A DNA stretch of 43,309 bases from Thiothrix lacustris DSM 21227 (GCF_000621325.1 NZ_JHYQ01000032.1:1-43309); one strand, 5' to 3'. Numbered from the stretch's first letter, positions 31,451 to 40,106 are shown. The notes: generated by a model from the letters alone, not told the origin. Numbers and translations: made by a program.

Positions 31451-34400
31451 TTAAAGGTATTCAAGCTGTACGCCAAGCCGATTTGCAAAAAGTGCTGCTG
31501 AATGCGCTGCTGCCTGTGCTGAAAAGTTTGCTGGAGTCACGTGGCGCGGGTCACTGTATGCGGGTAGCTGATCTGGATGAGGCGTTGATGGATGCCTTGT
31601 GCCTGCAACTGCGCCAACAGGTGCCTGATAGTCAGGTATATGTACTGGGTGGGCAACAGCCCCATACGGACGGCATCCATGTTTCCAGCACCAAACTGGT
31701 TGAATACCGCAATCCTGATGAACAGGGGCATTTACGCCCTCCCTTATTGGTGTTCGTGCCGAACCAACTAAAGACATCTTCCGAGGATTCTTTTGGTGTT
31801 GCTACCTTTGAGCAGGTCGATGTAACCGATACTTATCAATTAGCAGCGAGTCAATTACAGGCAGCCATGCCCGCAAAACTTCATGGGCAATTGCAGGAAA
31901 TACACTATTTGCTGACAGGTCAGGCAGGCAAAGTTCTGTCAGACTATCAATGGTGCCGGTATTTGCTACTGATTAGTCAGCATGATTGCGATGCCAGTAT
32001 TTTAGGAGCAGGTCTCTATGAACTGGGCTTGATACCCGATTTCGGCCTGCACCAACAAGAAGCCGATGTCGCCCGGCGCTTGGCCAGTAATACCCGCATG
32101 GTAGACCTGATTGCCACCTCTGAACGTTCAGCAGTTGCGACTGTTTATGACTTACAGCTTGAAGGTGAAAACTTCAAAAAGCGTCTGGCCAACTACCTGA
32201 ATGAACAGGGCACGCTACGCACTGAGCCATGGGTGAGAAACATTGTTCTGGATAGCAATAACTGGGACTTGAGTTTTGACAAATGGTGCTTCCGGGATCA
32301 GCAGGATGCTGCGGATAGTGTATGCATCACCGTCACCGACATCGGTTTGCCAACCATTCCAGAAAATGAAACCAATCCCCTTTATCAACCATTGATAGGG
32401 CAAAAGGTGTTAACGGTTGGTCAGGGTGGCTTGAAAAATTTCGGTGTCTCGTTTTCTCTTGATCCCAATCCCCAGGATGTGAGGGGGTTGGCAACGTTCA
32501 AGGCGCAGGTATTTACCCGCCAAGGCGACTTTATCGGGTTACTCAAGGTAGCAAAGGCCAGTAAGCGTAGCTCCGTCACGATCAATTTCAATAAATTGAC
32601 AGGAATGGACTGGCAGGAAGGCTGGCATTATGTACGTGTACAGGCATTTGATGCAGGCGATGAGTTGCTTCCCTTGGTCGATACCGAAGGCAATATATTG
32701 CCATGGGGAACCTCACATGAAGATGAAGTGGGCAATCGGCCCAATGAGAGTGAGCTGTTTTATGTTATTCCAGCAAATGAGGTCGATGTTGAGCCTGTTC
32801 AAAGCCGTTTACCCAAAGAGGAGTCGCTGGGTCATGCCCGCCTAAAGCTGCAATTGGCTAACTTACTGGAGTCCGGTCAACTGGTTCAGCCAGAAATCAA
32901 GTCACTGGAATGGAGTGAGGGCAATGGTAGACAGGAAACCGCATTAACCATCCAGTTTAAACAATGGGGCGGCGTGCAAGTGAGTGTTTCTGAAATCTTG
33001 CGGGATTTTGAACGGCGCATTATTGCAGACCCTATGGCTAGTCTGACCTGGCGACTGGACATCAGGCTGGGTGAAGCAGAGAGTAGTCCACTACCTGAAA
33101 ATGACGAATGGCCTTTGCAGGATCATGACACGTTCGCAGCATTTGCTGCTGCCCGTCAGGCTTATTTAGGGCGGGTTGGCCAGGGAGAGGCCGCGCTGAT
33201 TTCGGTGGCGCATGACTTTCTGGGTAGTACCCTCGAAGCTAAAGTATACGCCGACACTTATACTCGCTATCTCTCGGTGGTCTACCAGTTTGCAGAAAAC
33301 GCCCATGAACCGGCTTATTTACAAAAACTCAAGGCACTACTGCGTCTGGACAGTCTGACCCTGCACATCCGCGAGGCGGGTGGTTCGGTACGGCAGGGTA
33401 TCGTGTTGGGGCCAACCCATCCATTACGGGTGTTATGGAATACCGGGTGGGTGCAAGTTGGAGATGCTTGGCTGAAACAGGCGGAAAGTGCCTCCCGGAC
33501 ACTGATTCCCGGTTTACGTAATGGCTTGTTCAATGAGTTGAGCTTGATCAACTTCCCCTATGTGATCCCTGACGATGCAGGACAGTTATTGATAGCGCTG
33601 GATAATATCCATGCCTATTGGACATTGTATGGAGCCTCGCAAGAGAGAGAGCCGCAAGCACTCATTGATACGGTAACAACTGCATTGGGTTTGTCTACGA
33701 ACACTCAACAGAAGCTGCAAAGTGGTCAGTATCTGGCCAGCAAGGTTGAGCGTTATTTGCTTAAACACCCCTATATTCAGACACTTACCCTGAATGTATT
33801 CAATGCAGGTCGGGCGACGGTGATTAGGGACATGCTGCTGGCCTTGCAGAAAAAAGCAGATTTGCGGCATTTGCGTTATGAAATACGCTTATTTGTGGTC
33901 GATCCCTACATGGTAGAGGTGGGAGCCGATTTATTGGCGTTGCTGGATCGTGATAATGAACAGGCGGCCACCGATTCTGTTGCTTTCAATCGCTCCAATG
34001 ACAGCCATTTGCGGGCCAAACTGAGCCTGGCTGTACGTGCCGTGGATGACTTTCAACAGGGTTCTGATAAATTTCCGGCTCATCTCAGTTTGTTGTTTGA
34101 TGTATTCCCGGCAGAAGAAATCGCGGTCATTACTCAGGCAGCCGATGAGCGTATCGCACCTGTACACGGGCTTTATCAGGATTATTGTGTTGATTACCGC
34201 GATGATAACGGGTTGGTGGCGTGGGAGCGTTACACCCGTCATGGTCATGCCAAGCCATTGTACGGTGGTGAGTTGACCGAAATGCTTTCACAATTGCCGC
34301 AAATGATGGCATCCATGAGTGCCGCCATTGCGACCGGATACTTTGCCAATGAGCAGGTTCCCGTTGTGCGTCTGGCGCTGGATGCTGAAGAACGAGCCTT

Positions 34401-36870
34401 ATTAAACCAGTTACATGAAATCAGTGACTGGGTGTTTACCATTGACCGGAATCTGGGCATTGAATTCTTTGACCATGACAATCAGGATAACCGCCCGGAT
34501 TACCTGATTGACCATAGCCCTGAAATGGCGGCTAATAACGGTCATCAGTTCGTGATTACCTCTCGCTCAACAACGGAAATTGAGGCGTTATTGGGTGATA
34601 CACTGGCGCACCAACACATTGCAACATCGCCTCAACGCGCTACCCGCATACTGAATGCGTTACGGGCACTTTCAGGCCGGTTGGCGTTGAAGTTGGTATC
34701 CAGTCAGACATCCCAGAAAGAAGCACTTGGCTTGGCTTTGGCAAAGCTTTATCTGGACTATCAAGGTGTATTCCATAATCAGATTATCGTGCCGCTGGAT
34801 GCGCATCTGGAACTGTATCAGGAGCTGAGTCAAACAGCCGATGAAATGGGGGATGCCATGAGTCTTAAGCGTACCGACCTGGCTTTGTTTGATTTTGATG
34901 CGTCGAATAAAACCTTACGTTGTAATCTGGTTGAAGTGAAGTGTTATACCGAGGTAGGAAGCCTTGCTGCTTACGGGACACTGAAAGAATCCATTGCAGC
35001 ACAGATTTCACAATCCGAGAGGGTCTTACAGAACCATTTTGACCCACATCGTACTACACCTGATCGTCCTGACCGCTTGATCCGCACCCAAAAGCTTTGT
35101 GTCTTGCTGGAGCATTATCTCAAACGCGCCAACCGTTTTGGGCTGCTGGAGCCGGATGTGTTTGATGAGGCCAAATACCTGTTGCGTACTCTGGAAAGTG
35201 GCTATCGTTTAACGGTCTCCCGCAGTGCTTTGATTTTTGACTTTGGGCAGAACGGACGCGATGTTGAAAATGAGGCGGGCATTGAATATCACCGGATTGG
35301 ACGACAATACATTGATGAATTATTGGATGCGGAACTAACACAGGAAAAAGCAGATAGTGAGGTGACAGAAAACAGTCTGAGCATGGCAAACCTCACACTG
35401 CCTAAACTGGGTGATGCCAGCTTCCTTGCCAAACAACGTGACCGTACCGTGTCATGGGATAGTATTGTTCGGCAGGCTTGGGTTGCGCCCCAGCAACATA
35501 CGGTAGATCCATTGCCTGAACCTGAACCCGTTGTCGCCAATATTTCCGACCCAACACCATCAGTAACGCTTGAAAAGGTGCTGGAACCAACAGCCGTTCA
35601 AGAGGAAATCATACCGACTCCGACCATCAGAGGGGAAACCGCGCAAGATAAGACTTTGGTTACGGTTAACGCTGTGCCACACGACATTGTGCTGGGTGTG
35701 ACAGGTGATTCCGCCCAATATGGATTGATTGGTGAAGTCGCAGGACGTAAAGTTGCCCTGGATTTGAATCATACCCACACGATCAGCCTGTTTGGGGTAC
35801 AGGGTGGTGGCAAGAGCTATACCTTGGGAACGGTGGTCGAGATGGCAACCATGTCCATTCCCGGCATTAGTGCTTTGCAGAAAGAACTGGCTTCCGTCAT
35901 TTTTCATTACAGTGCCACACAGGACTATAAGCCTGAGTTTACCTCCATGATCGCGCCCAATGATGATGCCAAACAGCTTGCCAAATTGAAATCCGTTTAC
36001 GGTGCTGAACCGCAAGCTTTAAATGATGTGGTGCTACTGACACCCATCGACAAACTGGATGAACGCCAAAGCGAATACCCTGGGATTAATGTTTATCCAT
36101 TGCAGTTTTGTTCAGCGGAACTACAAGCCAGCCACTGGAAGTTTTTGATGGGGGCTGTTGGCAATCAGGCCGCTTATATCAGACAAATTGGCAATATCAT
36201 GCGCCAGAGCCGTAACAATCTGACGCTGGAAAACATTCGGCAAGGTATTGCAAGCTCCCGCTTGACTGACGCAATGAAAGATCTCGCCAATATGCGACTT
36301 GATTTTGCTGAACAATATATTGATGACGATAGCAGCATCAGTAACTTGATTCAGCCCGGTAGAATGATCATCGTTGATCTTCGTGACGAATTTTTGGAAA
36401 AGGATGAAGCACTTGGCCTGTTTGTGGTGTTATTGCAATTATTCGCCGAAGCCAAGTATCAAGGTGAAACATTCAACAAGCTGATTGTCTTTGACGAATG
36501 CCACAAGTACATTGACAGCCCGGATTTGGTAAAAGGTTTGGTTGAGACAGTCCGTGAAATGCGCCACAAAGGCACCAGTGTCATGATTGCCAGTCAGGAT
36601 CCTCCTTCGGTTCCCGTTGAACTCATCGAGTTATCATCACAAATTATTTTGCACAAGTTTAACTCCCCTGCTTGGTTGAAACACATCCAGAAAGCCAACA
36701 CGGCACTGGATAGCTTGACGCCGGAAAAGCTGGCAAACCTGCAACCGGGTGAAGCCTATATCTGGTCGAGTAAGGCATCGGATAATGCTTTCTCAAAAGA
36801 GGCGTTGAAAGTGCAGTGTAGGCCACGTGTGACTAAACATGGCGGGGATACACTCACTGCGATTGGTTGA
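31447..36870 (+). CDS. Giant protein with C-terminal HerA/FtsK-like ATPase domain
   Basis: This 1807-residue protein ends in a HerA/FtsK-type ATPase: Walker A GVQGGGKS at residues 1450-1457, Walker B LIVFDE with D1683 and E1684, then GTSVMIASQDPPSVP as a sensor region. The first 1400 residues have no motif I can name; they contain a conserved-looking start (VRQADLQKVLLNALLPVL), a long mixed alpha/beta region and a Pro/Glu-rich linker at about 1350-1410. DptH/DndH restriction proteins share the size and the C-terminal HerA-like domain. Such ATPases translocate on DNA and often work with a nuclease. It is the last gene of the operon. Confidence 0.85.
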   Translation: MIKGIQAVRQADLQKVLLNALLPVLKSLLESRGAGHCMRVADLDEALMDALCLQLRQQVPDSQVYVLGGQQPHTDGIHVSSTKLVEYRNPDEQGHLRPPLLVFVPNQLKTSSEDSFGVATFEQVDVTDTYQLAASQLQAAMPAKLHGQLQEIHYLLTGQAGKVLSDYQWCRYLLLISQHDCDASILGAGLYELGLIPDFGLHQQEADVARRLASNTRMVDLIATSERSAVATVYDLQLEGENFKKRLANYLNEQGTLRTEPWVRNIVLDSNNWDLSFDKWCFRDQQDAADSVCITVTDIGLPTIPENETNPLYQPLIGQKVLTVGQGGLKNFGVSFSLDPNPQDVRGLATFKAQVFTRQGDFIGLLKVAKASKRSSVTINFNKLTGMDWQEGWHYVRVQAFDAGDELLPLVDTEGNILPWGTSHEDEVGNRPNESELFYVIPANEVDVEPVQSRLPKEESLGHARLKLQLANLLESGQLVQPEIKSLEWSEGNGRQETALTIQFKQWGGVQVSVSEILRDFERRIIADPMASLTWRLDIRLGEAESSPLPENDEWPLQDHDTFAAFAAARQAYLGRVGQGEAALISVAHDFLGSTLEAKVYADTYTRYLSVVYQFAENAHEPAYLQKLKALLRLDSLTLHIREAGGSVRQGIVLGPTHPLRVLWNTGWVQVGDAWLKQAESASRTLIPGLRNGLFNELSLINFPYVIPDDAGQLLIALDNIHAYWTLYGASQEREPQALIDTVTTALGLSTNTQQKLQSGQYLASKVERYLLKHPYIQTLTLNVFNAGRATVIRDMLLALQKKADLRHLRYEIRLFVVDPYMVEVGADLLALLDRDNEQAATDSVAFNRSNDSHLRAKLSLAVRAVDDFQQGSDKFPAHLSLLFDVFPAEEIAVITQAADERIAPVHGLYQDYCVDYRDDNGLVAWERYTRHGHAKPLYGGELTEMLSQLPQMMASMSAAIATGYFANEQVPVVRLALDAEERALLNQLHEISDWVFTIDRNLGIEFFDHDNQDNRPDYLIDHSPEMAANNGHQFVITSRSTTEIEALLGDTLAHQHIATSPQRATRILNALRALSGRLALKLVSSQTSQKEALGLALAKLYLDYQGVFHNQIIVPLDAHLELYQELSQTADEMGDAMSLKRTDLALFDFDASNKTLRCNLVEVKCYTEVGSLAAYGTLKESIAAQISQSERVLQNHFDPHRTTPDRPDRLIRTQKLCVLLEHYLKRANRFGLLEPDVFDEAKYLLRTLESGYRLTVSRSALIFDFGQNGRDVENEAGIEYHRIGRQYIDELLDAELTQEKADSEVTENSLSMANLTLPKLGDASFLAKQRDRTVSWDSIVRQAWVAPQQHTVDPLPEPEPVVANISDPTPSVTLEKVLEPTAVQEEIIPTPTIRGETAQDKTLVTVNAVPHDIVLGVTGDSAQYGLIGEVAGRKVALDLNHTHTISLFGVQGGGKSYTLGTVVEMATMSIPGISALQKELASVIFHYSATQDYKPEFTSMIAPNDDAKQLAKLKSVYGAEPQALNDVVLLTPIDKLDERQSEYPGINVYPLQFCSAELQASHWKFLMGAVGNQAAYIRQIGNIMRQSRNNLTLENIRQGIASSRLTDAMKDLANMRLDFAEQYIDDDSSISNLIQPGRMIIVDLRDEFLEKDEALGLFVVLLQLFAEAKYQGETFNKLIVFDECHKYIDSPDLVKGLVETVREMRHKGTSVMIASQDPPSVPVELIELSSQIILHKFNSPAWLKHIQKANTALDSLTPEKLANLQPGEAYIWSSKASDNAFSKEALKVQCRPRVTKHGGDTLTAIG

Positions 36871-36918
36871 AATCTAAGCTCCTTGTGAAACATCACCTGA
36901 ATACGCTGTGAGTACATA

Positions 36919-36936
36919 GGTTTCACATGAAAAACT
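36919..36936. repeat. Degenerate copy of the 18-bp palindrome
   Basis: GGTTTCACATGAAAAACT keeps the TTxxACATG core and the AAAACT end of the palindrome. It is followed by CCCC, as at 16422 and 39462. Confidence 0.45.
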
Positions 36937-36946
36937 CCCCTGCCCC

Positions 36947-36995
36947 ATCATCCTGGTACAAATACCTTGGGGTTTGGGGCAACGCCCCAAGAGAG
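36947..36995. repeat. Second copy of the 48-bp hairpin repeat
   Basis: This copy contains ATCATCCTGG, ATACCTTGGGGT and the hairpin GGGGCAACGCCCC, in the same order as at 15333-15380. Confidence 0.6.
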
Positions 36996-37009
36996 CTGGA
37001 CTCAGGGGC

Positions 37010-37086
37010 TTCCCCTGCGGGTCGGGCTGCTCCGGGTTTCGCTTGCGCTGCATCCCCGCAAGCGGGGACAAGCCCTGCACATCCCT
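37010..37086. repeat. Divergent copy of the GC-rich repeat
   Basis: This stretch has CCCTGCGGGTCGGGCTGCTC near its start and GCTGCATCCCCGCAAGCGGG in the middle, where the hairpin is now CCCCGC-AA-GCGGGG. The flanks match the 100-bp repeat but the hairpin stem differs. Compensating changes like this suggest that the hairpin itself is maintained. Confidence 0.5.
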
Positions 37087-37225
37087 AAGCCATGTTCACC
37101 TGCTCCAGCGATTGCTGCTATAGTCGACACATCCCGTTGACGAGTCAGCTCCCCAACTATGCACTCCTACACTACCGATCCCGACAACCCTCCCAGAATC
37201 ATGGACTGGTAGTTACAAAAGAAGA

Positions 37226-37243
37226 AGTTTTACATGTGAAACT
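37226..37243. repeat. Copy of the 18-bp palindrome, one mismatch
   Basis: AGTTTTACATGTGAAACT differs from the perfect palindrome by one base. It lies 150 bp upstream of the membrane-protein gene at 37393 and could be part of its control region. Confidence 0.6.
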
Positions 37244-37392
37244 TTTCGTGTGTTCTTCAGGTTCTTTCGTTCTACCTTGTCCCTTACAGACCAATCAGTG
37301 ACATTCTGTGAACTTTCTGATCAGTGGAGCTACAAATCTAATGCTTCGGTTGTTAGTATTCGTATACCCTACCTGCTGCCTACAATTAACTA

Positions 37393-38061
37393 ATGGAAAG
37401 TTTAGTCTCTATGTTTGAACACCTAAGCAAGCCATTAGTGCTAGCTAGTGTTGCTCTGCTATTGTTAGCTGGCTTGATCAAGCTGTTCAATCTATCGAAA
37501 CTTAGTAGTAATGCTACTGAACGTCTTATGAGCTGGGGCATAATTTTTTGCTTTGTACTAAGTCTTCTGATCATGGTGTTTGCATTCATCGAGAGCTATC
37601 AGCAGGTTGAGAGCAATGCAACTCCAGTAGCAGCGGGTGGTGTGAGTCAAGCCACATCAGGAGATTGCAGTCCAACAGTCAACACTGCCGGAAGTGTAGT
37701 TATTAATTGCGGTATTTATACGGGTAATCGGCAAGTTCCACCAAGAGACCCGACTCCTCCACCCGATAAGTACATCGGGGGACGTATTGTTGTTCTAGGA
37801 GAAAGTAAATTATCTCTTGAATCATTGGGCAATGGTCTGCCAAAGGTGAATATTCAATTATTAGAGAGATGGGCAACTGAGAAAGCCCAGATTAATGGAA
37901 AAGGAAATTTCCAGTTTCGTCGTGTGGATGAAGGATTTCCAGAAGGATATGTTGGTGAGAAGGTTCACTACAAAGCCGTATACGAGGATGGGCAACGAAC
38001 ATTGTACGACACGGGAGTAATCCAGCTTTGGAACAAAGACAAAACAATTGAGTTTGAATAA
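37393..38061 (+). CDS. Two-TM membrane protein with a TSGxxSPxxNxxG motif
   Basis: This 222-residue protein has two transmembrane helices (about 14-32 and 48-68), then a short linker with QATSGDCSPTVNTAGSVVIN (residues 84-103) and a C-terminal soluble domain of about 110 residues (YIGGRIVVLGESKLSLESLG... PEGYVGEKVHYKAVYEDGQR). The N-terminal 75 residues are clearly related to those of the protein at 38869. I do not recognise the C-terminal domain. No strong ribosome binding site is seen before the ATG, and a later ATG at 37423 is possible. The gene is AT-rich compared with the conjugation region. Confidence 0.7.
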   Translation: MESLVSMFEHLSKPLVLASVALLLLAGLIKLFNLSKLSSNATERLMSWGIIFCFVLSLLIMVFAFIESYQQVESNATPVAAGGVSQATSGDCSPTVNTAGSVVINCGIYTGNRQVPPRDPTPPPDKYIGGRIVVLGESKLSLESLGNGLPKVNIQLLERWATEKAQINGKGNFQFRRVDEGFPEGYVGEKVHYKAVYEDGQRTLYDTGVIQLWNKDKTIEFE

Positions 38062-38076
38062 AGGTAACATAAGTAT

Positions 38077-38769
38077 ATGAAAATTTTTAAAAAAACAATT
38101 GCTCTTGGTTTTCTGTCGCTTGTTCTTTTTTCTCCTATTTGCTCTGCTGAGTTGTTGAGGGGGAATGCGGTTCTAATTACCGAGAACGGTGAAGAAATTC
38201 CTGCAACAAATATCAGGAAAATTTCCATCCACAATACTGATATTGAGATTCGACAGGAAGATATAGCTAATAATGGTGACTTTACTATTGACTTGACGAA
38301 CAAAGGCTTGTTAGAGGGAGATAAAATCAGATTTTTGGTTGAGTGTGATGGATGGTCTATCTATGCCCCAGTAGATGCAGAGATGTACATCCCCAGTGAT
38401 CTTGAACATGAGGTCATCAGTATCAAACTTATTGCCAACCGCTCAGAGGTTAATGTGGGTAACTATTCTGCGCAGTTCTCGGCCAAGGATATTTTTGTGA
38501 TCCAAGGAACTCGGAACCATTTCGTGCAGGTTTTTGCTACCGAGAGCATTGATAAGGCAGTACAAATTCAAAGTCTTTTGGCTGAAAAAGGATTCTACAA
38601 TGCTAGCTATTCAATCGCTTACTATACTGGCGATCGCAGGGGGCTTGACTCTTACTATAAGGTAGTTGTCGGACCATATGAGACAAAAGATGCAGCCACT
38701 AAAGCTAGAAATGTCATAAAGAATTACGACATGTTTAAGAAAAGCTACGTGGTTCCATGGGTGAATTAG
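38077..38769 (+). CDS. Exported protein with C-terminal SPOR-like domain
   Basis: This 230-residue protein has a signal peptide (KKTIALGFLSLVLFSPICSA, cleavage near residue 24). The last 80 residues resemble a SPOR domain: FVQVFATESIDKAVQIQSLL, then YYKVVVGPYETKDAATKA and a final strand. SPOR domains bind denuded glycan strands of peptidoglycan. The middle part is beta-rich and unknown. It begins 15 bp after the previous gene and is probably co-transcribed with it. It may place or sense something at the cell wall. The SPOR call is by pattern and the partner is unknown. Confidence 0.7.
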   Translation: MKIFKKTIALGFLSLVLFSPICSAELLRGNAVLITENGEEIPATNIRKISIHNTDIEIRQEDIANNGDFTIDLTNKGLLEGDKIRFLVECDGWSIYAPVDAEMYIPSDLEHEVISIKLIANRSEVNVGNYSAQFSAKDIFVIQGTRNHFVQVFATESIDKAVQIQSLLAEKGFYNASYSIAYYTGDRRGLDSYYKVVVGPYETKDAATKARNVIKNYDMFKKSYVVPWVN

Positions 38770-38868
38770 CATACTCGGCATCTGTGAAGTCTTATTTTTT
38801 TACAGATAGCCTACTTCCTATCATTATTTCTTTGTTGATCGTATTTTGTTCAAAATGTGGAGTTGAGA

Positions 38869-39330
38869 ATGGATAATGTGACACCTTGGGTTGAGCATCT
38901 AAGGAACCCGCTGGTACTGGTTGGCTTTACTTTGTTCATGATAGCCGGACTGATAAAGGGATTCAAGACCGAGAAGTTAAGTGGTAAGGCAACGGTGGGG
39001 TTGTTTCATAAAGGGTTGAATTTTATGCTCATCTTGGGCGTATTGGTAGTAATTCTAGGCTTTGTAAATAGCTACCTACAAATCCAAGCTGATATTTCCG
39101 CCAAGAATCCTCATTCTGAAGTGACTCAAAGTACTTCTGGTGGTAGAAGCCCGGCAATCAATGCATCTGGTGATGTTAACCTTAATTATGGAAACAGCCC
39201 ATTATCCCAACAAAAACAGGTTGCTCCCTCTTCTATACATGAATCTCCCCCAGCCAATGTGCAACAGCAAACGCAAGGGGAGAAAAGCCCAGCAATTAAT
39301 TCATCTGGTGATGTCAATGTTCAATACTGA
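38869..39330 (+). CDS. Two-TM protein with two SPAIN-GDVN motifs, paralogue of 37393
   Basis: This 153-residue protein has two transmembrane helices (about 16-32 and 47-67), related to those of the protein at 37393 (NPLVLVGFTLFMIAGLIKGF versus KPLVLASVALLLLAGLIKLF). The rest is a flexible tail with two copies of one motif: STSGGRSPAINASGDVNLNY (about 88-107) and QTQGEKSPAINSSGDVNVQY at the very end. The ATG at 38869 has GGAG at a good distance; a GTG at 38857 is less likely. The tail looks able to form short beta-strands and may mediate self-association. Confidence 0.7.
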   Translation: MDNVTPWVEHLRNPLVLVGFTLFMIAGLIKGFKTEKLSGKATVGLFHKGLNFMLILGVLVVILGFVNSYLQIQADISAKNPHSEVTQSTSGGRSPAINASGDVNLNYGNSPLSQQKQVAPSSIHESPPANVQQQTQGEKSPAINSSGDVNVQY

Positions 39331-39461
39331 GTCTTTGAATGCTTAGTCTTAAACGCTAATTTTATGAGAGTCCTTTCTATCTTGAAATGGACTCTATATG
39401 TTGGTGATATAAGTTAAGAGCGTCGTATTATTCAAGAAGTAGCATCGCCAAATTCCATCAC

Positions 39462-39479
39462 GGTTTTACATGTAAAACT
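39462..39479. repeat. Copy of the 18-bp palindrome
   Basis: GGTTTTACATGTAAAACT differs from the perfect palindrome only in its first base. It is followed by CCCAGCCCC, similar to the context at 16422. Confidence 0.65.
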
Positions 39480-39556
39480 CCCAGCCCCTTGCCATCTCCC
39501 CTCCCCTCGCCTACACTCGTTGATAACAACTGAACGGGACACCTATCCCATCTTAA

Positions 39557-39592
39557 GGCGGACAATCCGCCGCTTTCTTGAGCGGTTTTTTT
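39557..39592 (+). terminator. Tandem hairpins with a seven-T tail
   Basis: GGCGGA-CAA-TCCGCC (39557-39571) overlaps CCGCT-TTCTTG-AGCGG (39570-39585), followed by seven T (39586-39592). The second hairpin with its T-run is a standard intrinsic terminator on the plus strand. The overlap means the two stems compete, as in an attenuator ahead of the replication operon. Confidence 0.65.
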
Positions 39593-39731
39593 ATGTCCAC
39601 AATCCGGCTTTCCGGGTGTGCGTGGCATACAAGACCGCCAATGGCGGAAATAAGCGCGTCGCGTCCTTAAGAGCGATAGGTTCACCCGGTATTCTTGTTA
39701 CCTAAACCTAAAAACTTAAGGAGAGCTGCGT

Positions 39732-40106
39732 ATGTCAGAAACGCTGCCTGTCTATGCCCTGCCGTCAGGCATGGGGCAGTTGCCGCATTCCGCCTTGTTG
39801 GAATGGCCCGGCCTCACGGCTGAACAAATTGCCGTGTATGTGCAGATTGCCCGTGAACTGGGCTTTTGCCTCAATACCCTCCCCCCTACCCTTACCCCAC
39901 GTCAAACGGCTGTTGTGCTGGATGTGTCCGAAGGCACGTTGGAGCAATGGCGTTGTGTGTCTGCGGAGTTGCGTCCCAATTGCCCAGTGTTGCCATTCCA
40001 GAAAACGGGAAGGTCGGTGCGTTACCCTGTTTGGGAAGTGGCGAAGTTTATCCGCCTGCATACCTTTGTGCGTTCCGGTCAACGGCTGGAGGGGGTGTGT
40101 GCATGA
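39732..40106 (+). CDS. Small HTH protein preceding the replication gene
   Basis: This 124-residue protein has a helix-turn-helix of the MerR/excisionase type in its second half (LTPRQTAVVLDVSEGTLEQWR then FQKTGRSVRYPVWEVAKFI, the wing and recognition pattern of HTH_17). A ribosome binding site (AAGGAG) precedes the ATG. Its stop overlaps the start of the replication protein in an ATGA arrangement, so it may help load the initiator or control its amount. The N-terminal half (LLEWPGLTAEQIAVYVQIARELGFCLN) is helical and unknown. Confidence 0.75.
   Translation: MSETLPVYALPSGMGQLPHSALLEWPGLTAEQIAVYVQIARELGFCLNTLPPTLTPRQTAVVLDVSEGTLEQWRCVSAELRPNCPVLPFQKTGRSVRYPVWEVAKFIRLHTFVRSGQRLEGVCA

Larger units (their letters stand above)
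36871..37392. other. Intergenic region with several repeats, no gene
   Basis: These 522 bp hold two copies of the 18-bp palindrome family (36919-36936 and 37226-37243), the second copy of the 48-bp hairpin repeat (36947-36995) and a copy of the GC-rich repeat (37010-37086). No gene is supported. The promoter of the following membrane-protein genes should lie in the AT-rich part after about 37300. Confidence 0.6.
39331..39731. other. Intergenic region with palindrome and terminator, no gene
   Basis: This 400-bp stretch holds the 18-bp palindrome at 39462, a double hairpin ending in a T-run (39557-39592), a third hairpin CCGCCAATGGCGG (about 39640-39652) and three CTTAAG words. It separates the membrane genes from the replication operon and should contain the promoter of the latter. 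I see no gene. Confidence 0.55.

Noticed and set aside
22235-36870. Calling the operon BREX or Pgl
   Set aside because: The NERD-kinase is PglW-like, but PglZ, the hallmark phosphatase of all BREX types, is absent and no BrxC/PglY or BrxL is seen.
25719-36870. Calling the last three genes DndFGH/DptFGH
   Set aside because: Order and size agree and the NTPase motif is similar, but no dndACDE modification genes are near, and I could not confirm sequence likeness of the middle protein. It is kept only as a comparison.
39866-40102. An N-terminal extension of the O-like protein
   Set aside because: These codons lie inside the HTH gene in another frame. The ATG at 40103 starts the recognisable O-type domain and overlaps the HTH gene by 4 bp.
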